DNA from: a virus
Virus record (IMG/VR): IMGVR_UViG_3300027631_000035
Location: 1-47,554 of that record
DNA length: 47,554 bases
Strand: one strand, 5' to 3'
In this document: piece after piece, positions 36,164 through 43,710 of the stretch
How the letters are laid out: every line of letters starts with the position of its first letter
Numbering within the stretch: position 1 is the first letter of the stretch
Position numbers and translations under genes: made by a program
Notes under the pieces: generated by a model
Seen by the model: the letters and a program-made list of their open reading frames with translations, nothing else
Databases searched by the model: none
What the model was told of the DNA's origin: nothing

Positions 36164-36898
36164 CTATTTTTTTGACTTTCCGCTTGTTCCTGATGAACTT
36201 GTAATAATTCCAATTTCTGCTGCCTCTTCGTATAATGAAATTAAATCATCTACTATTGGATCTCTATGGTTTTTAATTAAAGTAATTGAACACATATTTT
36301 TAATTTTACGTCCTGCTGTATATAAAAATCTAAAACCTGAATCGCGTCTTGATTTTAAATCTACTTGGTGATCATCACCACACACAATCATTTTTGAACG
36401 TAAACCAATACGAGTAGCAATCATTTCCATTTGTTCATGAGTAACGTTTTGTGCCTCATCAACAATAATACATGAATCTAAAAATGTTCTACCTCGCATA
36501 AATGCTAAAGGTACAATTTCAATAGCACCATCCGCAATTAATTTTTCAACCTTTTCTTTATCATATAAAGCATACATATTTTGATAAATTGGTTGAATCC
36601 ATGGGTCCATTTTTTCTCTTAAGTCACCTGGTAAGAAACCAATTTCTTCTTTAGATACTGTTGGGCGTGTAATAATAATTTTAGCAAAATGTCGTCTTAA
36701 AAGACCGTCTAAAGCAACTTGAACCGCTAGTAATGTTTTACCACTACCCGCTCTACCAGCTAAAATTGTTAATGTATTTTTTAATATTTCATCTTTAGCG
36801 TTTTTTTGCTCTTCGTTTAAAGGAATTTTAAAATTTATTGGGTTTTTCACTATTCGTTTTTCTCTAAATACCTCGTCGGTATGATGGTTTGAAGTCAT
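36164..36898 (-). CDS. phoH: PhoH-family ATPase
   Basis: A 244-residue protein with a single P-loop domain. Walker A is GRAGSGKT (48-55). Walker B is IIVDEAQN (144-151). GDDHQVDLK and a helicase-like SLYEEAAEIG follow. This is the PhoH fold common in phages of marine bacteria and in their hosts. It has ATPase/RNA-helicase-like motifs, but its role in infection is unsettled. Its start lies 35 bases inside the end of the decarboxylase gene, so the two are probably coupled. The C-terminus (SSSGTSGKSKK) is a short flexible tail. Confidence 0.92.
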   Translation of the reverse strand: MTSNHHTDEVFREKRIVKNPINFKIPLNEEQKNAKDEILKNTLTILAGRAGSGKTLLAVQVALDGLLRRHFAKIIITRPTVSKEEIGFLPGDLREKMDPWIQPIYQNMYALYDKEKVEKLIADGAIEIVPLAFMRGRTFLDSCIIVDEAQNVTHEQMEMIATRIGLRSKMIVCGDDHQVDLKSRRDSGFRFLYTAGRKIKNMCSITLIKNHRDPIVDDLISLYEEAAEIGIITSSSGTSGKSKK

Positions 36899-37613
36899 TA
36901 TCTTGGAAATTAATTTTTACTAATTTATCAAGTCCTGCATTAACATGCATTGTGTCATCTAATACAGTCTCGAAATTAAATCTTTCGTCTAAAGGTAAAA
37001 CTAAATCTACTTGTGACCCCCATCGAATTAAACTAAATCTTTCGTTCTGGGCACATAGATCTAATTGCTTTTTAAACGGAGCAATTACATTTACATCTTC
37101 ATCTGCAATTTGTATTAAATAGTATGTGTAATCAAGAGAAGGAACATACACTTTGTTAAACATGCGTTCATTGTACTTTAAATATTCCATATTATTTGGA
37201 TTGATTACCTTATTTAAGATATCCTTCTCAACCGCTAGCATGGGTTTGTTTGTAGATTCGATGGGTTCTAATGATTCGTACGTAAGTACGCCACCATAGG
37301 GTATTCTGTTGATATGGACGTCGTAAAACGACATAAATATGCCAATTACTAACGATGGTTTATCATATTCATCATTACCCATTACATTTTTAAGAGTATA
37401 ATTCATACCCTTAATTTCTACAACTGCTTCATCAGGATGTACAACTTTTTGATAAATAATAGTTCCATCAGCTGGGCTGTAAAAATGTTCATTATCAATA
37501 TAAGTTGGACGGATTGGGTCTCTAAAAAAGAAAGTATTAGATAACTCACCTACAGAAAGTTTAGATAATTCTTTAACTTCTCCGTTTAACCATTCTGTTA
37601 ATGTCTGGGCCAT
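36864..37613 (-). CDS. psd: Phosphatidylserine decarboxylase-like protein (short type)
   Basis: A 249-residue protein matching short-type phosphatidylserine decarboxylases. Visible motifs are SPADG (46-50), FYDVHINRIPYGG with His100 (the short-type DVH-x-NR-x-P pattern), NERMFNKV, and RWGSQVDLVLP with Gly199-Ser200, where the proenzyme would cut itself and turn the Ser into the pyruvoyl cofactor. Known family members make phosphatidylethanolamine from phosphatidylserine at the membrane. No transmembrane helix is seen; short-type forms are peripheral. The stop overlaps the PhoH gene by 35 nt, and the start shares one base with the amidinotransferase-like gene. Key residues are present, so activity is plausible. 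Substrate could differ. Confidence 0.85.
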   Translation of the reverse strand: MAQTLTEWLNGEVKELSKLSVGELSNTFFFRDPIRPTYIDNEHFYSPADGTIIYQKVVHPDEAVVEIKGMNYTLKNVMGNDEYDKPSLVIGIFMSFYDVHINRIPYGGVLTYESLEPIESTNKPMLAVEKDILNKVINPNNMEYLKYNERMFNKVYVPSLDYTYYLIQIADEDVNVIAPFKKQLDLCAQNERFSLIRWGSQVDLVLPLDERFNFETVLDDTMHVNAGLDKLVKINFQDNDFKPSYRRGI

Positions 37614-38527
37614 TATAGAAGAGATTTAGAATGATCTACTCTATTTAAATGCATCACCATACAAGAAAGCATAGCTCCTGATTTCATGAATTCTGATAAG
37701 TTAAATATAACAGGTTCCATTCCTTCATTTGAACATATTTTTTCTAAAGATGCAATTTTAAGTTTTTCACCTTCATAATATTCATGAGATTTTTTAAGCT
37801 CAGCAATATTTGAAGCACATAAAACCATATTACCCATTCTTACTGAGTTTGTCATTCCACATAAAGCATTATCAACATCTACATCAATAATTTCAGTATG
37901 TGTTTCTAACATTTTAAGTTCATCTTCATCATATAACTCTGTGCAAACTAAAGTTTTATACTCATTTAATGGGAATATAGAACAATCTAAATGATACAAA
38001 TATTCATCAGTCATAGCAACTTTAAGAATGTTCATATCAAAATTTTCTTCCATCCATTCATATGTTTTAATGTTTGAACGAATACCATAACCCCCTACAT
38101 AAACATTATCATATAAATGTTTAATATCAGCTTCACCTTCCCATTTGTATGGAGAAATGTGAGTATCATAACCCATCATTTTAAAGAATTTTTCACCTAC
38201 TAATTCTTCACCTTTACGAGGATCTGAAGAGTAATTAGATAATAAAATTGTGTTTTTGTCTTTAAGGTGTGGTAATTGTAAACCTAAATTAGCGACATAC
38301 ACTTGATCTTGGAAATTACCTTCTGATGGTAATAAGTGTACTAATGATTGACCTGCCATAAAGTTATACAAATCCATAAATTGTTTGTAAGCTTTAGGTT
38401 TATTGATTGATAATTCATCATCTGTTAATTCTTGCATCCAGATGTTGTTTGGATCACTTGTTGATAAAGTGAAGGGAAAGTTCATTACATAACTTTGTAA
38501 AGGCAACTGACTTGGTGTTTCTTTCAT
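37613..38527 (-). CDS. Amidinotransferase/DDAH-superfamily enzyme
   Basis: A 304-residue protein of the guanidino-group-modifying superfamily (arginine deiminase, DDAH, amidinotransferases). The LPSEGNFQDQVYVAN segment gives the first acidic substrate motif. WEGEADIK corresponds to the family's Glu/Asp motif. YHLDCSIFPLNE supplies His179. Near the C-terminus GAMLSCMVMHLNR supplies the nucleophile Cys289. These form the Cys-His-Glu catalytic set. The exact substrate (arginine, methylarginine, or another guanidine) cannot be read. It is the first gene of the auxiliary cassette, behind the capsid terminator and an AT-rich leader with a 12-bp palindrome (38563-38574). It is translationally coupled to the decarboxylase. 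Confidence 0.8.
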   Translation of the reverse strand: MKETPSQLPLQSYVMNFPFTLSTSDPNNIWMQELTDDELSINKPKAYKQFMDLYNFMAGQSLVHLLPSEGNFQDQVYVANLGLQLPHLKDKNTILLSNYSSDPRKGEELVGEKFFKMMGYDTHISPYKWEGEADIKHLYDNVYVGGYGIRSNIKTYEWMEENFDMNILKVAMTDEYLYHLDCSIFPLNEYKTLVCTELYDEDELKMLETHTEIIDVDVDNALCGMTNSVRMGNMVLCASNIAELKKSHEYYEGEKLKIASLEKICSNEGMEPVIFNLSEFMKSGAMLSCMVMHLNRVDHSKSLL

Positions 38528-38562
38528 ATTGTAACTAATTTATTATTCTAGTATACATATGG

Positions 38563-38574
38563 TATAGGCCTATA
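38563..38574. promoter_or_regulatory. 12-bp perfect palindrome upstream of the auxiliary cassette
   Basis: TATAGGCCTATA lies between the capsid terminator and the amidinotransferase-like gene, with CATATG and GTATAC, two 6-bp palindromes, next to it. It could be an operator, or part of a promoter with a TATACT-like element beside it. No octamer is present in this gap. Confidence 0.35.
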
Positions 38575-38579
38575 TAAGT

Positions 38580-38607
38580 AAAAAAAAGCCCCGATTTCTC
38601 GGGGCTT
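38580..38607 (-). terminator. Intrinsic terminator after the capsid gene
   Basis: The coding strand shows a GC-rich stem AAGCCCCGA/TCGGGGCTT with a short loop followed by eight T. It separates the capsid gene from the auxiliary cassette. Confidence 0.9.
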
Positions 38608-38639
38608 CTTTTACAAATATTAATCCTTTTTACTTAAGA

Positions 38640-40403
38640 TTAAATGGTATTTAAACCATTGATATAAATCTTACCATAAAACTCAGGACGTAACATTTTC
38701 TTAGCGTAACGAGTCAATAAACCTTTACGTGGTGTAAATGTTTCAGGATCGTACACTAATGGAGTCATGATTAAAGGAATGTATGGAGCGAATACAGCAC
38801 CTGTTTCCAAGAACTGAGAACCTCTATAACCCATAAGGATTAAGTTTTCAGTCATGTAAGGGTTTTTGTAAACTTTGTAACGACCATTTACTGTTCCAAT
38901 TTTCTGTACACCGAAAGCATATTCCATTTGATCAGCTTCACCGTTGTTGGTAGAAGCAAATCCTGGGATTGACTCAAGGATAGTAGCGATTGTTGGAGAA
39001 GTTACTAAGAAGTTAGCACCTCCACGTAAAGTCAACTGGTGAATTTTATTAGATACTTTTTGGATTTTAGTACCTAATGTTTGGAACCATTGACCTTGTG
39101 TGTTGTAGAAACCTTGTGTTCCTGAAGCTGCGCTAAAAGCACCGTTTGAATAAACTGTGTTGTTAATAGCTGACCAGTACTCAGTTGCAGCAGCAGCATC
39201 TTCAATCAACATATCTAAAATTTCCAAATCAATTTCCATTGAAATGTACTCAGACATGATGTTTGTTAATTCCGCTTCAGCATCGATGTTTTGGTAAGCA
39301 GCTAAATCTTGAGCAAATTCAGGAGTCCATACAGCTTTCAACTTTTTAGTCTTAGCAGTAATGGCTTGTGATTGCATTCTTACGTTGATCTCAGGGATAA
39401 CGATTTGAGCAGATGACGCAGCATTCGGTACTGAGAAAGAACCTGAAGCTTCGAAATCACCACGACCTGATCCACTGTAGTTATTACCACCTGAATAAGT
39501 TGGGATACCATCTACGTTACCATTTTTCTCATAGAAATAAGTAACTGAAGCTGTATTTAAGGCAGTGTAAGTAGCAGAAGACGTAAAGAAGAAAGTAATT
39601 GTACCAGCTGTGTAGTTATAAGTTGTAAAAGCTTGTAACAAGTTATTAGGGTTAAATACACCACCATCTTTACTACCTGAAGGTACGAAACCACGAACTG
39701 CATCTTGATCAAATCCTGTAAGGATAGAAGCTGTAGTTAATGTTAATGCTATTACTTCACCAAGAACAATAGAAGCTGAATAATCAGAATCAAATTGTAA
39801 TTGAGCCCATGTAGCATCGATTGCTGAACCTGTACCTGCAGCTATTGGGGATGGAAGTGCTCCACCATTTGCAGATCCTGTAACATTTGCTGATGCTGAA
39901 AATTGGTTAGTTGCGTAAGTGAAACGACCTTCTGGACCACCATATAAACCACCTACAGGAGCAGGAGTAGAGAATGGGAATTGAGAAGCTGTGTTTCTGT
40001 TACCATACAAAGATGTACCAGCAGTAAATGGAGTCTTAGAATCACCATATTGGAAATCTAAGAAGAACACTAGTCCTGATGGCATGTTCATTGGTTGAAC
40101 TGAAACGAATTCTTTAGCTACGATTGTACCGAATACTTTACGTACTAAAGGTAATGCAATACCAGCCCAGTTTTCACCTTGTCCGTTAGAAACGAATGAT
40201 GAGTTAGAAGAGATAGTGTTGTTTTCAGTTACTAATTGTTTTGCTTGATTTTCTAACATGATTGACATGTTATTTTTATCAAACTCTGCCAAACCTTCTA
40301 AAAGGCCTGTTTTAGCCCATTTTCCGGCTAATTTAGCAGCGTCGCTCTGTAATGACTTCCAAGAGCCAGCTGCGCTTTCGAGTAATTGTTGTACTTGTGA
40401 CAT
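38640..40403 (-). CDS. Major capsid protein (gp23-like)
   Basis: A 587-residue protein, T4 gp23-like (521). The N-terminal delta region has KTGLLEGLAEF and MLENQAKQLVTE, matching the propeptide of gp23. The probable gp21 cut lies after Glu60 (VTE|NNTISS, inferred). The mature part starts with VQPMNMPSGLVFFLDFQYG, a hallmark of the family. The core holds ITAKTKKLKAVWTPEFAQDL and ends with LGTKIQKVSNKIHQLTLRGGANFLV and KIYINGLNTI. Later strands form the HK97-type shell. A strong terminator follows (38580-38607). No octamer is seen just upstream, so it may be read from the scaffold transcript. Confidence 0.93.
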   Translation of the reverse strand: MSQVQQLLESAAGSWKSLQSDAAKLAGKWAKTGLLEGLAEFDKNNMSIMLENQAKQLVTENNTISSNSSFVSNGQGENWAGIALPLVRKVFGTIVAKEFVSVQPMNMPSGLVFFLDFQYGDSKTPFTAGTSLYGNRNTASQFPFSTPAPVGGLYGGPEGRFTYATNQFSASANVTGSANGGALPSPIAAGTGSAIDATWAQLQFDSDYSASIVLGEVIALTLTTASILTGFDQDAVRGFVPSGSKDGGVFNPNNLLQAFTTYNYTAGTITFFFTSSATYTALNTASVTYFYEKNGNVDGIPTYSGGNNYSGSGRGDFEASGSFSVPNAASSAQIVIPEINVRMQSQAITAKTKKLKAVWTPEFAQDLAAYQNIDAEAELTNIMSEYISMEIDLEILDMLIEDAAAATEYWSAINNTVYSNGAFSAASGTQGFYNTQGQWFQTLGTKIQKVSNKIHQLTLRGGANFLVTSPTIATILESIPGFASTNNGEADQMEYAFGVQKIGTVNGRYKVYKNPYMTENLILMGYRGSQFLETGAVFAPYIPLIMTPLVYDPETFTPRKGLLTRYAKKMLRPEFYGKIYINGLNTI

Positions 40404-40434
40404 TGTTTTTAAGTTGTTTTTTTATTTGTTAAAA

Positions 40435-41634
40435 TTATTTTTTAATTCCAGCTAATGTTTGCCAACGGGCATACTGGTCATTTACTTCAAGAATTGGACT
40501 CTTTGTTGGAGCAATACCTGCTGCTTTAGAAGCACCACCAATCATAGATTCTGTTACAGAGGATTTTCTTTCTTTAACTTCACCTGATAGGGTTTCAAAT
40601 ACTAATTTTGCTTCTTTAGTAGTAGTTGCTTTATCAAAGGCTTCCAATACTTTTACTTTTTGATTTTCGGTTAAGTTTTTAGCTCTAAAGACTTTGTTAG
40701 TGTAAAGTAATTTAGCATTTAACAAATTAACCTCGTTTAAGTCAGTTTTAATAGTTTCGATAGTAGAATAAGCTTCATCAAGTTTAGCTTCCATTTCTTT
40801 TAGCTTTTTCTTGTAATCTTCAACGCCTTCTTCTTCAGCAGTGTCTTTTTTGTCACCACGTTTAGCAGCAGGAACGTCTCCTTTATTACCACCGTACTTT
40901 TTTCTTTCTTTTAACTCGGCTACTAATTCGTCGATATTAATTTCCTCTTCTTCACTTTCTTCTTCTTCGCCTTCTTCTTCACCTTCTTCGCCTTCCATTT
41001 CACCTTCTAGTTCCCCAGAAGCTACCATATCAGCGATTACTGATTCGATGAATGATTTAAGATCATCTTCAGACATATTTTCAAGATCAACTTCCTCATC
41101 TTCTGAATCCTCGATACCATCAGCATCTTCGTCTTCATATCCTTCTTCCTCTTCTGCAACATTACCTTTGGCATTGTTGTCAGCAGGATACTTAGGATCG
41201 TTAATTAGGGTGTCTTCACCTTCCATTAAGTCTTCACCTTCTTCCATGTCATCTAATTCTCTAAGAAGTTCATCAAGATCCATTTCGTCCATTTCATCTG
41301 CTTCATACATGTCATCAGCTTCAGACATTTTTTTAGTACCTAATTTTTTCATGCCCATTTGGCCTTCGTACCCTTTTTTGTCATTAGCTTCATCCATTTC
41401 TGTAGATTCATCCATGTCGAAATTTTCTTTCATTTCCTTCTCATGTTTCATTTCAGCTACTTTCTTGTCTTCAGCTTCATCCATTTCATCCATTTCGGAA
41501 AGCTTTGCAGCTAACTTTTCTTTTAGATATGGGGTGAATGCTTCTTCAAGAGCAGCTTTTGCGTTTGCAATAGCAGTTTCTTTAACGGCTTTTGCATCAG
41601 CGATTGCTTCTTTTAGCAAGTCTCTGTTGTTCAT
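40435..41634 (-). CDS. Prohead scaffold protein (gp22-like)
   Basis: A scaffold-type protein of about 399 residues from ATG 41634, which has a GAGGA element 10-15 nt upstream. An in-frame ATG at 41670 would add 12 residues but lacks such a site. The centre is extremely acidic (runs of Asp/Glu with Met), and the N-terminal 40 residues are helical (LLKEAIADAKAVKETA). A Lys-rich coil (LKERKKYGGNKG, KKLKEMEAKL) follows, and then a long helical C-terminus ending GGASKAAGI. T4 gp22 is likewise acidic, helical and next to gp21 and gp23. It fills the prohead and is degraded by gp21. Position and composition support this call more than sequence identity. Confidence 0.8.
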   Translation of the reverse strand: MNNRDLLKEAIADAKAVKETAIANAKAALEEAFTPYLKEKLAAKLSEMDEMDEAEDKKVAEMKHEKEMKENFDMDESTEMDEANDKKGYEGQMGMKKLGTKKMSEADDMYEADEMDEMDLDELLRELDDMEEGEDLMEGEDTLINDPKYPADNNAKGNVAEEEEGYEDEDADGIEDSEDEEVDLENMSEDDLKSFIESVIADMVASGELEGEMEGEEGEEEGEEEESEEEEINIDELVAELKERKKYGGNKGDVPAAKRGDKKDTAEEEGVEDYKKKLKEMEAKLDEAYSTIETIKTDLNEVNLLNAKLLYTNKVFRAKNLTENQKVKVLEAFDKATTTKEAKLVFETLSGEVKERKSSVTESMIGGASKAAGIAPTKSPILEVNDQYARWQTLAGIKK

Positions 41635-41869
41635 ACTGTTTGTCCTCAAATTTGTTTGTTGGAAATACACTTATTGTTGACGATTGTCGAAGTGTAATAA
41701 AATTTATTTTCGTGATGCGATATAAGAAGATCGCATATTACATCGATACATATATCAAGATTCTTTAAAATCGCCAGTTGCATAAAAAAAAAGAAACCCC
41801 TACATTTCTGCAGGGGTCGATCTAAAGAGCCTATCTTTAGAGGGGAATTTGCCTAAGGTAGCAGGCATC
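41635..41869. other. Intergenic leader between protease and scaffold genes
   Basis: The longest non-coding interval in the window (235 bp). It holds the terminator-like hairpin at 41784-41817, a second weaker dyad at 41821-41841, a 7-bp stem hairpin at 41715-41736 (ATGCGAT/ATCGCAT), and a dyad around 41670-41696 ending in CACTT/AAGTG. No octamer TATTTATA is present, although a start for the scaffold/capsid transcript would be expected here. A different promoter may be used. Confidence 0.5.
41784..41817 (-). terminator. Intrinsic terminator after the protease gene
   Basis: On the coding strand a stem ACCCCT/AGGGGT with a 10-nt loop is followed, after a short TTC, by a run of nine T. It lies between protease stop (41870) and scaffold start. 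Confidence 0.85.
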
Positions 41870-42478
41870 TTAAAAAATGGGACAAGTCCCATTAGCGCAA
41901 AGTATCTCAGTTAATAGAGAATTTACTTTTGCAAATTTATTTTCGGGAAGATTTTCTTTACCTTCTTTTACTAGTTGCATATATGAACCTGGGTTAGAAG
42001 GAGTTGAAACAAAATCCCAACATAGTAATTCAAAATCATCTTGTACTTCTAAAGTACCTTCATTCATTTCTTTTAAAGAACCCATGCCGCGAGATGATAC
42101 ACCTACCATAACGTTATTTTCAATAAGGGCTTTTAAAATATTACCTGATATTGTTGGTAGAATTTCTAATGTACCCATTACTTTATCACCAACCCAATAA
42201 ATTTCACGAATAATATGTGATACGTTTTTTAAATTAATAATTGTGGATTCAGGGTGATCTAATTCACCTGTTGCTCGATTTTCTTTAACAACATCCATGT
42301 ATTTGTCAATTTCACGTTCCCATAATTCTTTTGGGTAGTATCTTCCATTACCGTTTTTTATTTCGGCAGTAGCAAGTATTCCTTGAACTAGAGGATTACC
42401 TGAAGGGGCTTTTAAACCTTCGGTTAAACTTCTAGGTGTTACTAAAAACGGAATAGTTTCAATTAATACTTGTTTCAT
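41870..42478 (-). CDS. Prohead maturation protease (gp21-like)
   Basis: A 202-residue serine protease of the S77 type (T4 gp21 is 212). ATGELDHPES holds His75. The segment MVGVSSRGMG carries the Ser (128 or 129). The N-terminal GLKAPSGNPLVQGILATAEIKNGNGRYYP is typical of the family. It matures the prohead by cutting scaffold and capsid propeptides after Glu in an L/I-x-E context, acting inside the prohead. The start is one base after the 309-residue gene, and a terminator-like hairpin follows 50 nt after the stop. The catalytic residues are intact, so it is judged active. Confidence 0.88.
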   Translation of the reverse strand: MKQVLIETIPFLVTPRSLTEGLKAPSGNPLVQGILATAEIKNGNGRYYPKELWEREIDKYMDVVKENRATGELDHPESTIINLKNVSHIIREIYWVGDKVMGTLEILPTISGNILKALIENNVMVGVSSRGMGSLKEMNEGTLEVQDDFELLCWDFVSTPSNPGSYMQLVKEGKENLPENKFAKVNSLLTEILCANGTCPIF

Positions 42479-42479
42479 A

Positions 42480-43409
42480 TTAGTAATTCATTATGTCGTT
42501 ATCTTCATCAATCACTTCTTCTTTAGCTTTACCTGTCATCTTTTCATAGATTTTTTGAGTTTTAGCTTTATGTTTTTCAAGTTCTTTAATTTCTTTATTA
42601 AGAGTTTTAACCATTGATTGATCAATCATTTCTGCTAATTCTTCTGATTCAGCTAATGCTAATTTTGCTTTACGTTTTTCAATAGCTTCATCAATAGCAG
42701 TTAATTTAGCTTCTAAAGCAATTGCTTGTGATGATTTTTCTACTTCTTTAATATGGTCATTAATTGAAGGACGTTTTGCTTCGTTTAAACCTTCTTTAAC
42801 AGCTTTAGGCATATCACCATATCCTGATGATTTGTATTTACCTTTAGGTGCTACAGGATCTCCACCTCCAACAAAATCTTTAGTGTATCCAATTCCTTTA
42901 ATACCAAATGAAGCTTGAGTATTATAATAAGTAATATCTTTAACCATGTTTTTTAACACGATTTGTTTTAATTCATATACACTTTTATCTTTATTTTTTT
43001 CATCCTGCATTTCAGTATAAAAACCCATTAAAAATGACTGACCATAAACGTTGTCAATATTATCAGGATTATTATTATCAAACTGGTTAGCTAAATCTTT
43101 AGCTACTTCAGGTGCAGATTTTTCAAATGTATTTTGATCACCATATTCTTTTTGATTTTTAACACCTACTGCTTCTTCTAATTTTTCATTAAAAATTTTA
43201 AACCAGTTAGGTTGAGTAGTAGGTTGAGTAACAACACCACCTACAGCTTCACTTAAAAGACTTTTGCTTTTTAAAATAGATACAGCTGAAGTAAAGTCAT
43301 TACCATGAGTAATATATTCAGGGAACATATTTCTAGCTACTTTAAGAAAATGATCTTTATTACCTTTTCCTTCTTTGATGAGTTGATATTCTTGTTGTAA
43401 AGTTTTCAT
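42480..43409 (-). CDS. Prohead core / internal head protein (309 aa)
   Basis: A 309-residue charged, helical protein rich in Lys, Glu and Ala. It starts MKTLQQEYQLIKEGKGNKDHF and its C-terminal ~90 residues (SINDHIKEVEKSSQAIALEAKL... KELEKHKAKTQKIYEKM) form a probable coiled coil. An acidic tail (VIDEDNDIMNY) follows. No family recognised. It lies directly before the protease gene, where T4-like phages encode core proteins (gp67/gp68 type) that are cut by gp21. The octamer TATTTATA is six bases upstream of the ATG, nearly a leaderless start. Confidence 0.6.
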   Translation of the reverse strand: MKTLQQEYQLIKEGKGNKDHFLKVARNMFPEYITHGNDFTSAVSILKSKSLLSEAVGGVVTQPTTQPNWFKIFNEKLEEAVGVKNQKEYGDQNTFEKSAPEVAKDLANQFDNNNPDNIDNVYGQSFLMGFYTEMQDEKNKDKSVYELKQIVLKNMVKDITYYNTQASFGIKGIGYTKDFVGGGDPVAPKGKYKSSGYGDMPKAVKEGLNEAKRPSINDHIKEVEKSSQAIALEAKLTAIDEAIEKRKAKLALAESEELAEMIDQSMVKTLNKEIKELEKHKAKTQKIYEKMTGKAKEEVIDEDNDIMNY

Positions 43410-43415
43410 TTTTAT

Positions 43416-43423
43416 TATAAATA
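43416..43423 (-). promoter_or_regulatory. Putative late promoter octamer, 309-aa gene
   Basis: Exact TATTTATA, only 6 nt before the ATG at 43409 and immediately after the stop of the 93-residue gene. Confidence 0.6.
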
Positions 43424-43705
43424 TTATGTGTATAAAAGTACAGGTGCACTACCAGCAGCTAAACTACAAGAAGTTATTCCTAAGGGAATTGTTACTCCTG
43501 CAGGAATTGTGAATGAAGGACCGGTTGCTTCTAATACGGAACCATTGGTTGCGTATGAATTACCATATTTGAATGCTAAGATAGTGGATCCTGTTATTGC
43601 CACTGATGAGCCTGTTCCTAAAGAGGTTATACCAGCAAAAGATCCAGTAACTGAACTTCCTGCTGTTAAAATTACTCCACCAAAATTTACGGGTATATTT
43701 GCCAT
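43424..43705 (-). CDS. Small beta-rich Ser/Gly/Thr protein (93 aa)
   Basis: A 93-residue protein rich in Gly, Ser, Thr, Ala and Val with almost no charge, predicted beta (MANIPVNFGGVILTAGSSV..., GVTIPLGITS). Composition differs sharply from the charged core proteins around it and is closer to decoration or capsid-surface proteins. No family recognised. It begins five bases after the 313-residue gene and is the last gene before an octamer. A head decoration role is possible but unproven. Confidence 0.55.
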   Translation of the reverse strand: MANIPVNFGGVILTAGSSVTGSFAGITSLGTGSSVAITGSTILAFKYGNSYATNGSVLEATGPSFTIPAGVTIPLGITSCSLAAGSAPVLLYT

Positions 43706-43710
43706 GTTTT

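Noticed and set aside
36164-36198. The SGTSGKSKK end of PhoH as a relic of the fibre repeat.
   Set aside because: Too short, a common flexible tail composition, and far from the fibre gene.
41635-41670. Upstream ATG at 41670 for the scaffold gene.
   Set aside because: The ATG at 41634 has a GAGGA site at suitable distance, and the first 12 extra residues look unlike a scaffold start. Not excluded.
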